DNA of 64,000 nucleotides from Syngnathus acus (taxonomy: Eukaryota > Chordata > Actinopteri > Syngnathiformes > Syngnathidae). Below the pieces are notes generated by a model. The model was not told the DNA's origin, ran no database searches, and saw only the letters and a program-made list of their open reading frames with translations. The position numbers and the translations under genes were made by a program. Shown here piece after piece: positions 22,939 to 34,593 of the stretch (positions are counted from its first letter, which is position 1; each line of letters starts with the position of its first letter). Location of the stretch: the NCBI RefSeq assembly GCF_901709675.1, contig NC_051087.1, forward strand, positions 10,504,884 through 10,568,883. Direction: 5' to 3'.

Positions 22939-24660
22939 ATGGATAAATTGCGTATGATGTTCCAGTTCCTTCAGTCCAACCAGGAATCCTTTATGAATGG
23001 CATCTGTGGTATCATGGCCCTAGCCAGTGCACAAATGTACTCTGCCTTTGAGTTCAGCTGCCCGTGTATTCCGGAATACAACTACAGCTATGGGATCGGG
23101 CTTCTGATCATCCCACCTCTTTGGTTCTTCTTATTAGGATTTGTATTGAACAATAATGTGTCTGTGCTAGCAGAAGAATGGAGACGACCTACAGGAGAGA
23201 GAACGAAAGACCCGTCAATCCTTCGTTACATGTTCTGTTCAATCGCACAGAGATCTCTGATAGCGCCCGTCGTTTGGGTGTCAGTGACTCTCATGGATGG
23301 CAAGAGCTTCCTCTGTGCTTTCAGCATCAATTTGGATATTGACAAGTTTGGGAATTTTAGTTTCATCAAGGGGATGTCCGAGGTAGAGAGGATAAAACTG
23401 CTGGCAAAGATTCCATGTAAAGACTTGTTTGAGTATCAGGAAGTGAGAGTAGCGGCATCCCGATACATCAAGTGCATATCACAGGTGTGCAGATCTTTTT
23501 TTTCTTTTCTTCATAATTTTATGGATGTTAACATGAAGGCTCGTTTTTTATCTTAGGGGGCTCTTGTAAGACAAACTATTACTGCCTTAAATATTATTTT
23601 TCCGCATATTATCCTTTTATTTTTATTTATTTACTTTTTTACATTTTATTTCCTTTTATTATTAATTTACTTTATTTTATATATTTATACATTTTATTTT
23701 TTAACATCATGAGCTGATATTGGCCATCCAAGATAATGTTACAAGGTTGTTGGCCCAAAGTTGGAAACATTTTCATTAAGTTTATATGATAACAAAACAA
23801 AAATCTTGTTTCAGATCATTTGTTATAAAAACCGAAGTTAAGTTCTTTCAAGACAAGCCTCCATTTTATTATTCATGTAACTGAGGCCTCTTTCCATCCA
23901 TCCAAAACACCCACTCTGTTTTTTTTGGGGTTTTTTTGTGCTTTGATGCCCTGAAGGGAATGTTATGGTTTTAAAAGAAAGATAGAAACACATTTTAATG
24001 GGTCTGCATAAGATGATGATTCTATCATGAGCAGTTATGAATCATCCTCATTATCAGAAGCATTAAGATGCCAACTGGATGACAGCTCTTTACATACTTT
24101 GGATAACGTGAAGACTCAACCTTTGACTAATGCAAGTGTGTTTCCCACAGGCTTGCGGCTGGATGTTTTTACTCACGATGACCTTCACGGCATTCCTCAT
24201 TCGTGCTATTCGACCTTGCTTTACTCAGGCTGCTTTCCTCAAAACCAAATACTGGTCTCATTATATCGACATTGAGCGTAAGATGTTTGATGAGACCTGT
24301 AAAGAGCATGCCAAGAGCTTTGCCAAGGTTTGCATCTATCAGTACTTTGAAAATATTAGTGGAGAGATGCGCAACTTGCATCATCACTCCAGCAAGAATG
24401 ACAGCGACGATGAAGATGATGATAAGAGAAGGAACGAGGAAGACAAGCTCTTGGGTATAAGGGTCCAGGATGACATGAATAAAGCTCTGTGCAACTGGCA
24501 TACTTGCAAACCAGCTCTTGCACTGAGAAAAGAGCAAGTAAATGGCCAAAACAATGACATACTGCATCAAGAAGGCAGTGGAGCAGCAAATGGCTTTGCA
24601 AATGGACACACCCATAATGTGGAAAAAAAGGAATGGGCGGTGTATTACAGTAAAGTCTGA
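22939..24660 (+). CDS. calhm1: Calcium homeostasis modulator protein 1
   Basis: Two exons, 22939-23484 and 24151-24660, 351 residues (human about 346). The N terminus [21 protein letters not shown] and [14 protein letters not shown] closely match human CALHM1. The protein forms a large-pore, voltage- and extracellular-calcium-gated plasma-membrane channel that releases ATP, with CALHM3, in taste cells. Four membrane segments are expected; visible ones include the segments around residues 20-36, 52-70 and 103-118, and the one starting [11 protein letters not shown] in exon 2. The acid residue important for calcium gating (human Asp121) is present as Asp120 in [12 protein letters not shown] at 41-43 and an N-glycosylation site (GNFSF) are conserved. 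The C-terminal tail has a Asp/Glu-rich run and ends YYSKV, like human YFSKV. Confidence 0.97.
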
Positions 24661-24820
24661 CCTCAAAGGGACAAAGGACTACATGCTTGAAATGCCTTTG
24701 GTTTCCAGAGAGTATCAGAATTAAGTTCATATGTAGTGACTTAATTTGCAGGATGTTAACAGACTCGTGTAATATTTTGTCCATACGTAATGCAAGCCAA
24801 TGGAAAAGCAATGTACACAG

Positions 24821-24876
24821 TGTGGGTGTGTGCGTGCGTGTGTGTGTGCGTGTGTGTGTGCGTGTGTGTGTGTGTG

Positions 24877-24913
<37 letters not shown>
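24821..24913. repeat. (GT)n dinucleotide microsatellite in calhm1 3' UTR
   Basis: Mostly GT repeats with GC interruptions, downstream of the calhm1 stop and upstream of AATAAA at 24991. It creates spurious Thr-His-rich minus-strand frames. Confidence 0.95.
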
Positions 24914-24918
<5 letters not shown>

Positions 24919-24990
24919 TGAAACTTGCTTATTGTGTACAATGACATGCATGTGGAGCATAGCACATTAAAAATGACAAACATATTGTTA

Positions 24991-24996
24991 AATAAA
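24991..24996 (+). terminator. calhm1 poly(A) signal
   Basis: AATAAA about 330 bases after the stop, following the GT repeat. ATTAAA at 24966 is an alternative. Confidence 0.6.
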
Positions 24997-24999
24997 TAA

Positions 25000-25997
25000 C
25001 TGGCAGCATCAATCATAACTGAGCATCTGGTGGTGTGTGTTATTGTGGTATCGCACATTTTGTACGTTGTGTCAGTGTGGGTAGGTAGAGTTCTTTATAA
25101 ATTTGGCATACATATGATGCATTACATACAGAGATATTACAATTACTATACTCATAAAATGTTTAAAAGTATAGTCCTACTAAGTAAATTATGCTTTAAG
25201 TATTAGCAAAACTATCATGTCTTACAAACAACAACTACAGCTCTAGGGGAATAAAACATTCTGCCTGTCAAAAAAAGCTTCTGAATGAATTAATAGTTTA
25301 TCAATTAATCAATGATGACGCTTAAAAGTATATGCTCTAAGGAGAGAGACCACCATAAAAAGTCCTGTGAGAACAGGACTGAGCTGTGCATGTTGAAATG
25401 AGGGCATGTAAACAAGAATCTGAGGGCAGCTAATGCTCCAATGGCACCACATTTGCAGCCAGGCAAATGTGTGATTTATGCAAACGAAATGCTTGTTGCC
25501 ATTCACCTGCTGCTTGAACATAAGGTCAACATTTGCATCTGTCTATCGCCCTTATGTTCTTATTTACTCAGGCAACTGCTTGAGCACTGAAGGAATTCAT
25601 CATGTGTATAAACTGATCAGCAGTTTATATGTGCCCTAAGACGTCAGCATGAACAACAATGCTTTTAGCGTTTTACTCCAGGCTGCATGTAGTATGCGCT
25701 GGGTGGACCATCCAGCTGTTCCTCTGCAATGACATTACCAACAGAGAAGGAGAGGGAGGAGGGAGCTGAATGAAAATGGCTTGGTTGGATCCCATTGTTA
25801 TCCCTCCCTCCCCCTTGGGGATTAGTGGAGCAGCACTCCCCTTGACCGTCTGACAGCTCGCCCACTATCCCAGCAGCTGTTCTCCCCCTCAGAGGACTGG
25901 CACCAAGGGTGGCTGCCGGTGTGGGGGGTTGCTACTAAGCGTGTCTTTGTCCAGCTTGCGATTTCGCTATCAGAGGTTATTCTCTCTCACGTTGACA
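25000..25997. other. Intergenic, no gene seen
   Basis: Short open frames without splice or family support. Nothing recognised before the SINE at 26000. Confidence 0.5.
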
Positions 25998-25999
25998 CC

Positions 26000-26320
26000 T
26001 TTTTTTTTTTTTTATTTTTTTTTTTAGTCCCAATGATCGTCACACACACACCTGGGTGTGGTGAAATTTGTCCTCTGCATTTAACCCATCCCCGTGTGAT
26101 TTTAATCCATCCCCTGGGGGAGAGGGGAGCAGTGAGCAGCAGCGGTGCCGCGCTCGGGAATCAGTTGGTGATCTAACCCCCCAATTCCAACCCTTAATGC
26201 TGAGTGCCAAGCAGGGAGGCAATGGGTCCCATTTTTATAGTCTTTGGTATGACCCGGCCGGGGTTTGAACCCACAACCTTCCAGTCTCAGGGCGGACACT
26301 CTACCACTAGGCCACTGAGC
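26000..26320 (-). mobile_element. tRNA-derived SINE, reverse orientation
   Basis: On the minus strand a tRNA-like head starts near 26320, with box A (TGGCCTAGTGG, 26304-26314) and box B (GGTTCAAACC, 26262-26271). A conserved body follows and an A-rich tail (plus-strand T-run 26000-26025). This is a widely dispersed teleost SINE pattern (recalled). Flanking target duplications are not obvious. It is not a functional tRNA gene: no cloverleaf tail or terminator follows box B. Confidence 0.85.
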
Positions 26321-28269
26321 TTCATGCATTGCTGACTTTGTTTGTCCTCTGCGACAATGATTGCTTGTATGCTCACCAGCCACAATGTTAAGGAGAGCCT
26401 GTGCATTAGTCTTATTAGAGAGTAGCAAACTATTTTGAAAGAGCTATCGGCATGATGTAGAGCACACTAAAAGAAACAATAATAAACATGCTGTATTGCA
26501 CTCGTGAAATAAACAATGTATTGACATTTAACATGGATGCTGAATTTGAATGTTTTGGCTCTCTCAGCTAAAATATTGCGTGAGTTGAAGATGATGGTAA
26601 CGCTAGAAGACAATGCAGGAGGCATAAATATAGACTGTAGAAAGCACAATGCATCACCTCAAAATAGACACTTCACTTGAATCAATACCTCACCAAGCAT
26701 TGATTGTGTTTATCATTTTCTCTGAAGCTACGGTTGTTCTCACTGGATTGTATCCGATAATGGCACAGAAGTGAATTTAGATCAAATAAAGCCAGCTTGA
26801 GAGAAACTCACCACTAAAAAAACAATCATAACACAATAGGAAAAAAAAGGGTTTTGTATGCGATCTGGTTGACACCCACTTGGCAGAAATGACATTGTTT
26901 TGTTTGTCAGGACATCAGCCATGCATGCTTGCAGCTGACCGAGGCCTCCCTCGCTTGACTTTGCTGCAAGAGCCTCTTTGCTCTCCCTTTCACATACATG
27001 GGAGAGGTGTACAGACAGGACACATCAGCATGCTTGCAGGCGTCCCATTTGTCAGCGTCTGGCTCATTCTGCCTTCCTTCTGCCTGCAGATTGGAGGAGA
27101 AATGCAGAGGGAGGGCTGAGGCCGAGCAGAGTTGCGAGGCAAAACGGATGGTCACATGAGCACAGATCTGTTTACAAACCCAAGGCAGAGCAGAGCGGAG
27201 CGGAGCGGAGCAGGAGACGTCGGAAGGCAGACTGCAGGCTTACTCTTAAAAGCGTTATGGACTGAAAGAGGAAGAGGAGAACCGTGTCATGACAAAGCCA
27301 GATGGAGGTGCGAGAGACTGACTGAGACAGATACGCTCTTCGCTGACACACATCGCCTTTGTCCATTTTTGTCTTCTTCTGAAGGAGCAGATGGTTGGAG
27401 GAAGAGGATCCCCATCTCCATACAAACACACAAAACCACACATGCACTGAGTGAGGGAAAAAAAACACTCAGCAGCAATAAGGGCAATGCCAGCTTCAGG
27501 ACTGCTCTGCTGTGGAGCTCTCCTCACTTTGTTTGGCCTTTGAGGGGTGCACATCTTGTGGAATAGCCTCTGCAACATCAGTGGAGTGGAGGAGGAGACG
27601 GCAGAGGACATGAGAGGGGGGAGAATGAAAGCCGCCAAAATCCTCTGTTAAAAAAGCAGCTTTGGAGGGGCAAGACAAAGCAGACTAAAGCCAGATTATT
27701 ACCTTCATTGATCGACGACTGTCATTGTGATCGGCGGATGACATTGGAGACGATCCTGCAGCCAAGAAAAACACAAGTCAGAGAGGGTCTTTGTCTGCTT
27801 TGAGTGTAAACACTGACTGCGCTGTTGATGATGTTATGACTGCGCATGATTCACATTTTGACGGCAACTTGCGAAATAGCCCACGGTATGAGGCAAGTGA
27901 CAGTCCAAACTACACAACAAGATTTCTTTGTTTTCTCTGATGACATCATTCATACTGGCATCCAGGAGCACGTGAGGATTTTAGACGCGGTCCAAACTCT
28001 TGTCCCAAATATTCCAATCTTAACACCAAGTGCTTAATCCAGATTTGGGAATGCACAGACTGCTGAGCCAACAAAACCACACCTCTCAAGGATTTATGGA
28101 AATCTGAGCAAATCTGAAAAACTTAAGGCTTGTATTTGGAGGAGCTCGGCACACAGTGACTGATCCCAGGCTCCAACCACGAGTCCAAGAGTTTGGCCTC
28201 CATTCAAGATCAGCCTTCTTCTTCTTAAAGGGTCTGAATTTATTGCTGCTGGCCCAGGAATCAAATTTC
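26321..28269 (+). promoter_or_regulatory. Upstream region and probable 5' UTR of the RNF122-like gene
   Basis: No protein-coding exon before the Met at 28270. From about 26880 the composition rises in GC and purines (for example GAGCGGAGCGGAGCGGAGC near 27190), as in a vertebrate promoter and 5' UTR. Exact start sites are not identifiable by eye. Confidence 0.4.
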
Positions 28270-31200
28270 ATGCAACCATTCCAATGGTGTAACGGTAAGT
28301 GAGTGCATTTCTCTGCCATCTGTTCAATACTAAAGACTAGGCCCACCATGTATTTTGGTGTACTTACGGCTTGTAATTAGCTTCATAGTTTACTGGCTCT
28401 GCGTGATGGATTCAACAAAACACAAATGCTTTAGTCTTGTGTGTGACAAAGAGCACTCAAAATAAGGTGCATTCAAGTTCATGTTCACTTCAGTCATACA
28501 GCTATCGCAGCTTTATTTATTTATTATTATACTACCTCAATCTATGTGAATGTTTTGTGCCTGGTTTAGTGATGTACACAATGGTTTGTGGGACACCTAC
28601 CAAATGCTATATCAATCCATCCATCCATCCATCCATCCATCCATCCATCCGTCCGTCCGTCCGTCCGTCCGTCCGTCCATCCATCCATCCATCCATCCAT
28701 CCATCCATCCATCCATCCATCCATTCATACAAAATTGGCACCCACATTAAGTCTTGATCCTTCATCTCCATCAAGATATTTTTGTCAGTTCTATGCTACC
28801 AAATTTGTGTGTAGAGTTTTTTTTAAGGCAATGTTGTGTCCTCACATGACACACAAGGTAAATAATAATGGAGGAGTTTGGTGTTGATGAACTTGACGAC
28901 TCATCAAATAACTTTGGTTTGGACCGGGATAGTACTTATTTTTTCAAATCCAGCATTACTAACCTCACACGATGTTCTAGGTCAATGATCGTAAAACACA
29001 ATAGTCTTCCTGAGAAGTGCGGAAGTTGTTTAAGATGCAGAGTAGGGACAACCCCTTATTTCATTCCATTTTTAGTTCCTGTATGGCCTGGTATCCATTT
29101 TGCCCAAGCAGTCTATCTCTCATTAAGTTTCCCTGCCCCACCCCCTTCTTTCAAATCCCCCAACCTCCAGCTCTGTCAAATTATCATACCTCCCACACAG
29201 TGCAAGCTGTACCCATTCATTGACTCTGAAGAGAGACACATGGACATTTAGAGGCTGGCAAAGAGCCTGCTTGCTGCAAATTAATAGGGTCACATGTGGC
29301 TAGTGGAAGTGAGTCTTCCGCTGCTTTTGTTTTGTCAAATGGCCCTTTGGTCACGACTTCATTCTCGTTTTAAATATACTCCCCTACTCATACTCCCCAT
29401 GCAACACACACGTTTCTTTTCAAACAAACACAGCCATACACTGCACTACACACCTCCTCAACCCCCAAGTGGTGTCCCACATGCACACACTTTTCTACAC
29501 TACTCTATTGAGTCTGGGGAACAGATGGTGGTGTGTCGGTCTCCGTTGGCTGTGTTTGTCTACTTCACAGCCAATTAACGGGTAGCCCAACGAGGGTTAG
29601 GGTTGCCACCACTGTGCCTCAGCCACATCTCCATGGACACATTTGCATCACCGTTTTTCTGACCAAACAGGAAAAAAACTCCACTTATGAGATGGCAGAC
29701 ACTCAGAGAGGCTTTACAGTAAACTAATTTAATATTCCAAAGTCTCTCTGAGTTTCCAGTTCCAGATATCCCTGCAATGGCCTGAATTTGATTTGATTTC
29801 AATAAATGTACATGTTATAAGCGTGATGATCTTATTTATTTATTTTTTTGCAGGATGCCTGTGCGGTTTGAATTCTCTTAGCTCTGAACACGACTGCAGC
29901 ATGACATCTGACATGTATCACCTGCCACTCAATGTGTATGTCATTGTGCTGGGCATCGGCCTCTTCGTCTTTATGCTCAGTCTCATCTTCTGCTGCTACC
30001 TTTTCCGGTAGGTACGAGGGATGAGGGCCGAGCCTGTTCTGTATACCGGGAAAGGAATCGGAGAAGGGAATATCTAAGCGAGGACTTGAGACAGCAGTGC
30101 AGTCTCGCCACATAGCCGCATATTTATAGTATGTAGTCCTATTGTGAACAACACAACTATACTTTATCCTATAATTAGAGTATTTTTTCATTCAAAAATA
30201 TCACAAAACCATCCCTAACATCAAATGTGACAGAATTTGAACCTCTGGAACAACAACAAAAATATTTTAACACCCTTACTGTTCAATCGCTAAAATAGGA
30301 AATATATGTGGTGTGTTGGTTTTGGTCTCTGGTGTTAAATTATTAATCATCTTGCGCATATATTGTACATAAATAATAGTTAATGAATGATAAAATACAG
30401 GAAGACACTTGATTCCTAATGTCACAATACAGTTCTCGCACACTAAATGTGCTCAGTAAACTTAATGGAACACATAAGAAAAGGAAACTCTGGTGTATAC
30501 TGCTTGAACATAGTGAGGCATTCGAGGAGTCTTCAATTTCACAGTCCCGTGTGAGAGAGTGATGTCACGTATGTGCCGTGTCACGTTTTCAGCACATCGA
30601 CGACGCATGTGTCCATACCATGCCACTTATAAAGCAATTAGGGAAGGAGGGAGAGATGAGTGTTTTCATGCAGTCTTTATTTTGAATCGTCAGCTGAAAA
30701 AAAAAACAGCACACTGTGCTCTTAATAATGTAATCAAGCTACAATTACTCGTTAAAAAAAAACATGGACTGAAGCAAGGTATAAATAACTACAAGCTTAA
30801 AGATAACATCCCAAAGGATTGTGTGGCTGCAGAAGGTCCCCAAATTTGATCATTCTTTACATCTTCACATTAAAATGGCCTGTGGCACTAAAAAGGGGCA
30901 TCTGCCTTTATTTAGGAAAAAATGTGAATGTGCGTAATGGATATATTATGACCATTTTTAACAAGTGACATTTTCCCCAAATACACCTAACCTGACTCAA
31001 CTCAGAAAGCATCTTCATCTGACACATTTGCCCCAGTGCCAATAGAAATTTCTAAAGGCCGCTTTTATGCTGAAAGTCTTGACCTATGGAAATTCTTACC
31101 CCAATACTTTTCTATGTGACATTTAAGTGTACATTTTGTCTTGTTTCTGTCGCAGGTTGAAACAACAAGGGACGAGGGATCAGTTCAGCTACAACGAGGT

Positions 31201-34200
31201 ATGCCACTCACTGCACGTGTAACAGCACACTCTGAGGCAGCCTCTAAATCCTACCACAGCATGTCAGCCTCTTTTTTCATTCAGCCGAGCAACATAACAC
31301 CACCTTCCAGAAGAGTCCATCAGGGTCCACTCAATGCGACAATTCTGAAGCTAATTTTAGACTAGCTTTTCTATGCGTCAAACTGAGGAGTAATATGAGG
31401 GCATTCGGTTCAGGATAAATGCCTCATCTGAAGAAATTATATCTATATATATGATAGTGCTGACATCCGAGTACGTACACTGTATGTTCATTCTTCCATA
31501 CTCGTTTTTCGCTGTAGGTGGTGCTGAAGGGAGCAAGCAAGAAACTCAGCCTGCTTGGAGTAAGTCATTTTGTTTTGTGCAGCTTTTATGTACAGTGATC
31601 CCTCGCTACTTCGCGTTTCGTTTATCGCGGCTTCACTACATCGTGGATTTTTTCCCCCAAATTTAAAAATTTAAAAGTCAAAATAAAACTTCTAAATTAA
31701 GGAAACTTGTGTCTAACCTTTAGGACAATGTAGTATTGCTCCAAATGTTCGTTTAATGTTTCGCGGATTTCACTTATCGCGGGTGGTTTTTGGAACCGAT
31801 TATCCGCGATAAACGAGGGATTACTGTACATATGATTTACATCCTCTGCATTAGGACAGATTTTCGACCTCTGACCTTTTTAATAAACACATTTGAATAC
31901 TCTAAAATATCAGTCGCTACGAGCGGTTGTACAAACAGTCGATCATTCTAATATTTGCAGCGGGCATTTGACCTCGACGTATGTAGTGATGTTCACGTGA
32001 AGAACGGCAGTTTCATGACATCGAGCAACGTAAAGCTGGTCTCGGTCATGGGGTTAGCACATTAGCAGATACGTTTGAAGCCAAATAAGACTGTGCCCAA
32101 CCTCGTTTAAGGAAACACAACCAACTTTGTTACTGTGCGGGTATTGATACGCCTCAGAGCTTTTTAGACTCAGTTTGAAGCGATAGAGTTTGTGCTGTAG
32201 TTAGACATGTGACTGTAACTTGTTGCAGGATGCTTTTGTCGTCCTCCTACCTCGCTAGACTAGCAGGAAGCGAGATTGAAATGTTTTCTTTTATAAGCTG
32301 CAACAACTGGCATTCGCACATTGTTAAAGTCTGGAACTGTAATGGAAAGTTAAGTTGCACCAACAGTTCCAACAAAAGTAAAACGCTATCCCGGAAATTC
32401 CTCCCACTTTTCATGCAAAGGATCATGGGGGTGTAGAAATAATGATAGTGAGAGAAATATAAATGTTTGTTTTTCAGGAAATGGTGGAAAATAGCTACGC
32501 TTTGAAATCCACCTTTTCTGATATTTTTGTCTGGTGGATATTTTAAATATGGAATTTGTGCCTTGGCTCAAAGCACTGGTGTCAAACTCAAGGCCCGGGG
32601 GCCAGATACATCATTTTATGTGGCCCGCGATGACAAATTATGCATCAAATTCGTGTCATTACTAGAATTGCAAATTGTCTTCACTTTTAATAATATCTTT
32701 GTTTTTTTTTTAAATATTTGACCAGTTTTTACTCGTCTGATTTGAAAACGACTTATTTGTCAGTTTGTTTTGTAGCTTTTACTGTATATAATATGAGGTG
32801 CTCATGCATTTATTTGGCTTGACAGTCATAATGGCCCTCCGAAAGAAGCTATGACTACAATGCGGCCCGTGAAGAAAATGAGTTTGACACCCGTGGCTCA
32901 AAGGTTGGCAAGGACTGCATAAAATGCAGCCCATGTTTCTGCCTGATTTAATAAGCCAGGTTGAGCTATTTATAGTCTAACATACTGAAGGAGTTCAATC
33001 CTCACGTCATTAACATGCAACACACATTTACTGGCCATGTCCTCGAAATCTCTTTCGTCTATGATGTGCTTCCCGATCTTCCAGTGGCCGAATATAGTAT
33101 TGCTAAGAATAACTGTGCTTATTATAGACGCATCATACAGTAGGAGCTACATTTCTCTGTTTGCTGTCTTATAAATGACTTCTTGTAAAATTATCAAAGG
33201 TAGATGGAAGGGGAAGTTCAGTTTTTGAGAATCCAAAATAGACACAGCTATGTTAAGAACAATTAATAAACAATACTTGGTTTTATGCACTGAAACATGG
33301 GTACATTGAACATCTGGCAATTTACAAGTCTTTTCTTTTTATTGTTTGGGTGATTGACAAAACGTAGGCCTGTCATGAATTACACAAACACGATGACACA
33401 AAATATGGCCTCATCTCATTGTTGTTCTGCTTTTGGCAGCAAACCTGCGCCGTGTGTCTGGAAGAATTCAGGACCAGAGATGAACTGGGAGTGTGCCCGT
33501 GCTCACATGCATTTCACAAGAAGTGAGTGTGTGGAAACAAACAACACTATCTAATACTTGTGGAATTTAAAACGGTGTTAAAGTTGATTGTGTTGGTATA
33601 AATCCAGTAGAAATTGCAAGGAAAAACTATAATCATCCTTAGAAATAGCAGATCTTTTAGATTTTAAAGTGTACCTAAAAACGCATAAAGTGTAAATGCA
33701 GGGGGGGGGGGGGGGGTATTAAGCAGTTGACCTTTGACTCGAGCAACTTTAACAGTTTTTTTTCTATGTACGAAAAGACAAGAGCCAGGGCCTAAGTGGG
33801 AAGTATTCTCAGCCCTGGAGTTCCGTGGCACAAACCAGCTCTCTTATAGTCCAGTGTTTTAATGAACGTGGATCATTTTGCCCATAATGAAGATGCATAT
33901 GTATTTAAATTGCAAATACAGCCGTGGAAAAAAAAAAAAGAGGGCGCACTTGTTTAATCAACTTTCAGTTCATTATGAATGCTGAGTACAACTAAAGGTG
34001 CATTTGTTTGGACCTCAATCAAATAAAAACAGCACCTAAAATATGAATTCAAGAGCTGATTGAGACAAAACGTTTTGCATGATAATGACCGAAATGACTT
34101 TGGAAGTTCTCACGCAGGTAAAACCGACATTTTTAGCATTCCATGTTTTCTTTTGTGTCGGTTACTCACCTGACACACTTTAAGTGGCACCAGTCATAAC

Positions 34201-34593
34201 AGACATTGAACAAGAAATTCAAGAAATCACAGCGGTCTCAATGTTTCCCGTGGCTGTGTATTATTTTAAAGAAACATCTGGGCCCAGATAATATATATAA
34301 TGTATTTATGATAATTGCCTTTTTTTTTATAAATTTTTATTTATTCATGGGGGCAGACACGGCAACAATAGCCACCTACAAGCTCCAACAAGGCCTACAT
34401 TTTGTGTGTACTGTTCAAAATGAATATAGTTCTTCCTCAGCCCTATTCCAAAAACAGTTTCCATGCTTTCAGGTGCCTGCTCAAGTGGCTGGAGATCCGC
34501 AGCGTGTGCCCAATGTGCAACAAACCCATCTTGCGGCTCCACACAGATGCACCACAGGGTGCTGAAGGACCTATGGAGCCAGAGGAGGTGTGA
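28270..34593 (+). CDS. RING finger protein 122-like E3 ubiquitin ligase
   Basis: Six coding exons: 28270-28294, 29854-30007, 31156-31198, 31518-31559, 33440-33522 and 34473-34593, 155 residues, the same length as human RNF122. The first exon encodes only MQPFQWCNG, matching human MHPFQWCNG. One membrane segment spans about residues 35-58 ([18 protein letters not shown]). Then come [17 protein letters not shown] and a C3H2C3 RING-H2 ([23 protein letters not shown]) near 93-134. The tail is acidic (MEPEEV). Sequence is closer to RNF122 than to RNF24. The family are small ER/Golgi-membrane E3 ligases. Human RNF122 lies on chromosome 8, so this copy between calhm1 and pdcd11 is probably a separate fish paralogue; I leave the symbol blank. 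AATAAA is at 35291. Confidence 0.93.
28613..28723. repeat. (ATCC)n with central (GTCC)n microsatellite
   Basis: A perfect ATCC run, then seven GTCC units, then ATCC again, in the first coding-sequence intron of the RNF122-like gene. Encodes spurious Ile-His-Pro-Ser repeats. Confidence 0.97.
31593..31826. mobile_element. Tigger-like Tc1/mariner MITE
   Basis: Terminal inverted repeats CAGTGATCCCTCGCTACTTC (left) and CAGTAATCCCTCGTTTATCG (right, reverse complement) are flanked by TA at 31591-31592 and 31827-31828. At 234 bp with no transposase frame it is non-autonomous. It lies just downstream of the fourth RNF122-like exon. Confidence 0.85.
32574..32895. mobile_element. Intact hAT-type MITE with 8-bp target duplication
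   Basis: Ends are CACTGGTGTCAAACTCA and (reverse complement of right end) CACGGGTGTCAAACTCA, 16 of 17 matching. Both sides carry the same 8-bp GCTCAAAG (32566-32573 and 32896-32903), the duplication size of hAT transposition. No transposase. It resides in the intron before the RING exon. Confidence 0.92.
33701..33716. repeat. Poly(G) run
   Basis: Sixteen consecutive G residues in an RNF122-like intron. Length may be affected by sequencing error. Confidence 0.9.

Noticed and set aside
24169-24811. Long minus-strand frames opposite calhm1 exon 2
   Set aside because: Antisense shadows; the plus strand encodes a clear CALHM1 C terminus.
24727-25058. Thr-His-rich minus-strand proteins
   Set aside because: Translation of the GT microsatellite in the calhm1 3' UTR.
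26250-26320. Functional tRNA gene
   Set aside because: Boxes A and B are present but the sequence continues into a SINE body and A-rich tail, without a tRNA 3' end or terminator.
28437-28887. Ile-His-Pro-Ser repeat proteins
   Set aside because: Translation of the ATCC/GTCC microsatellite.
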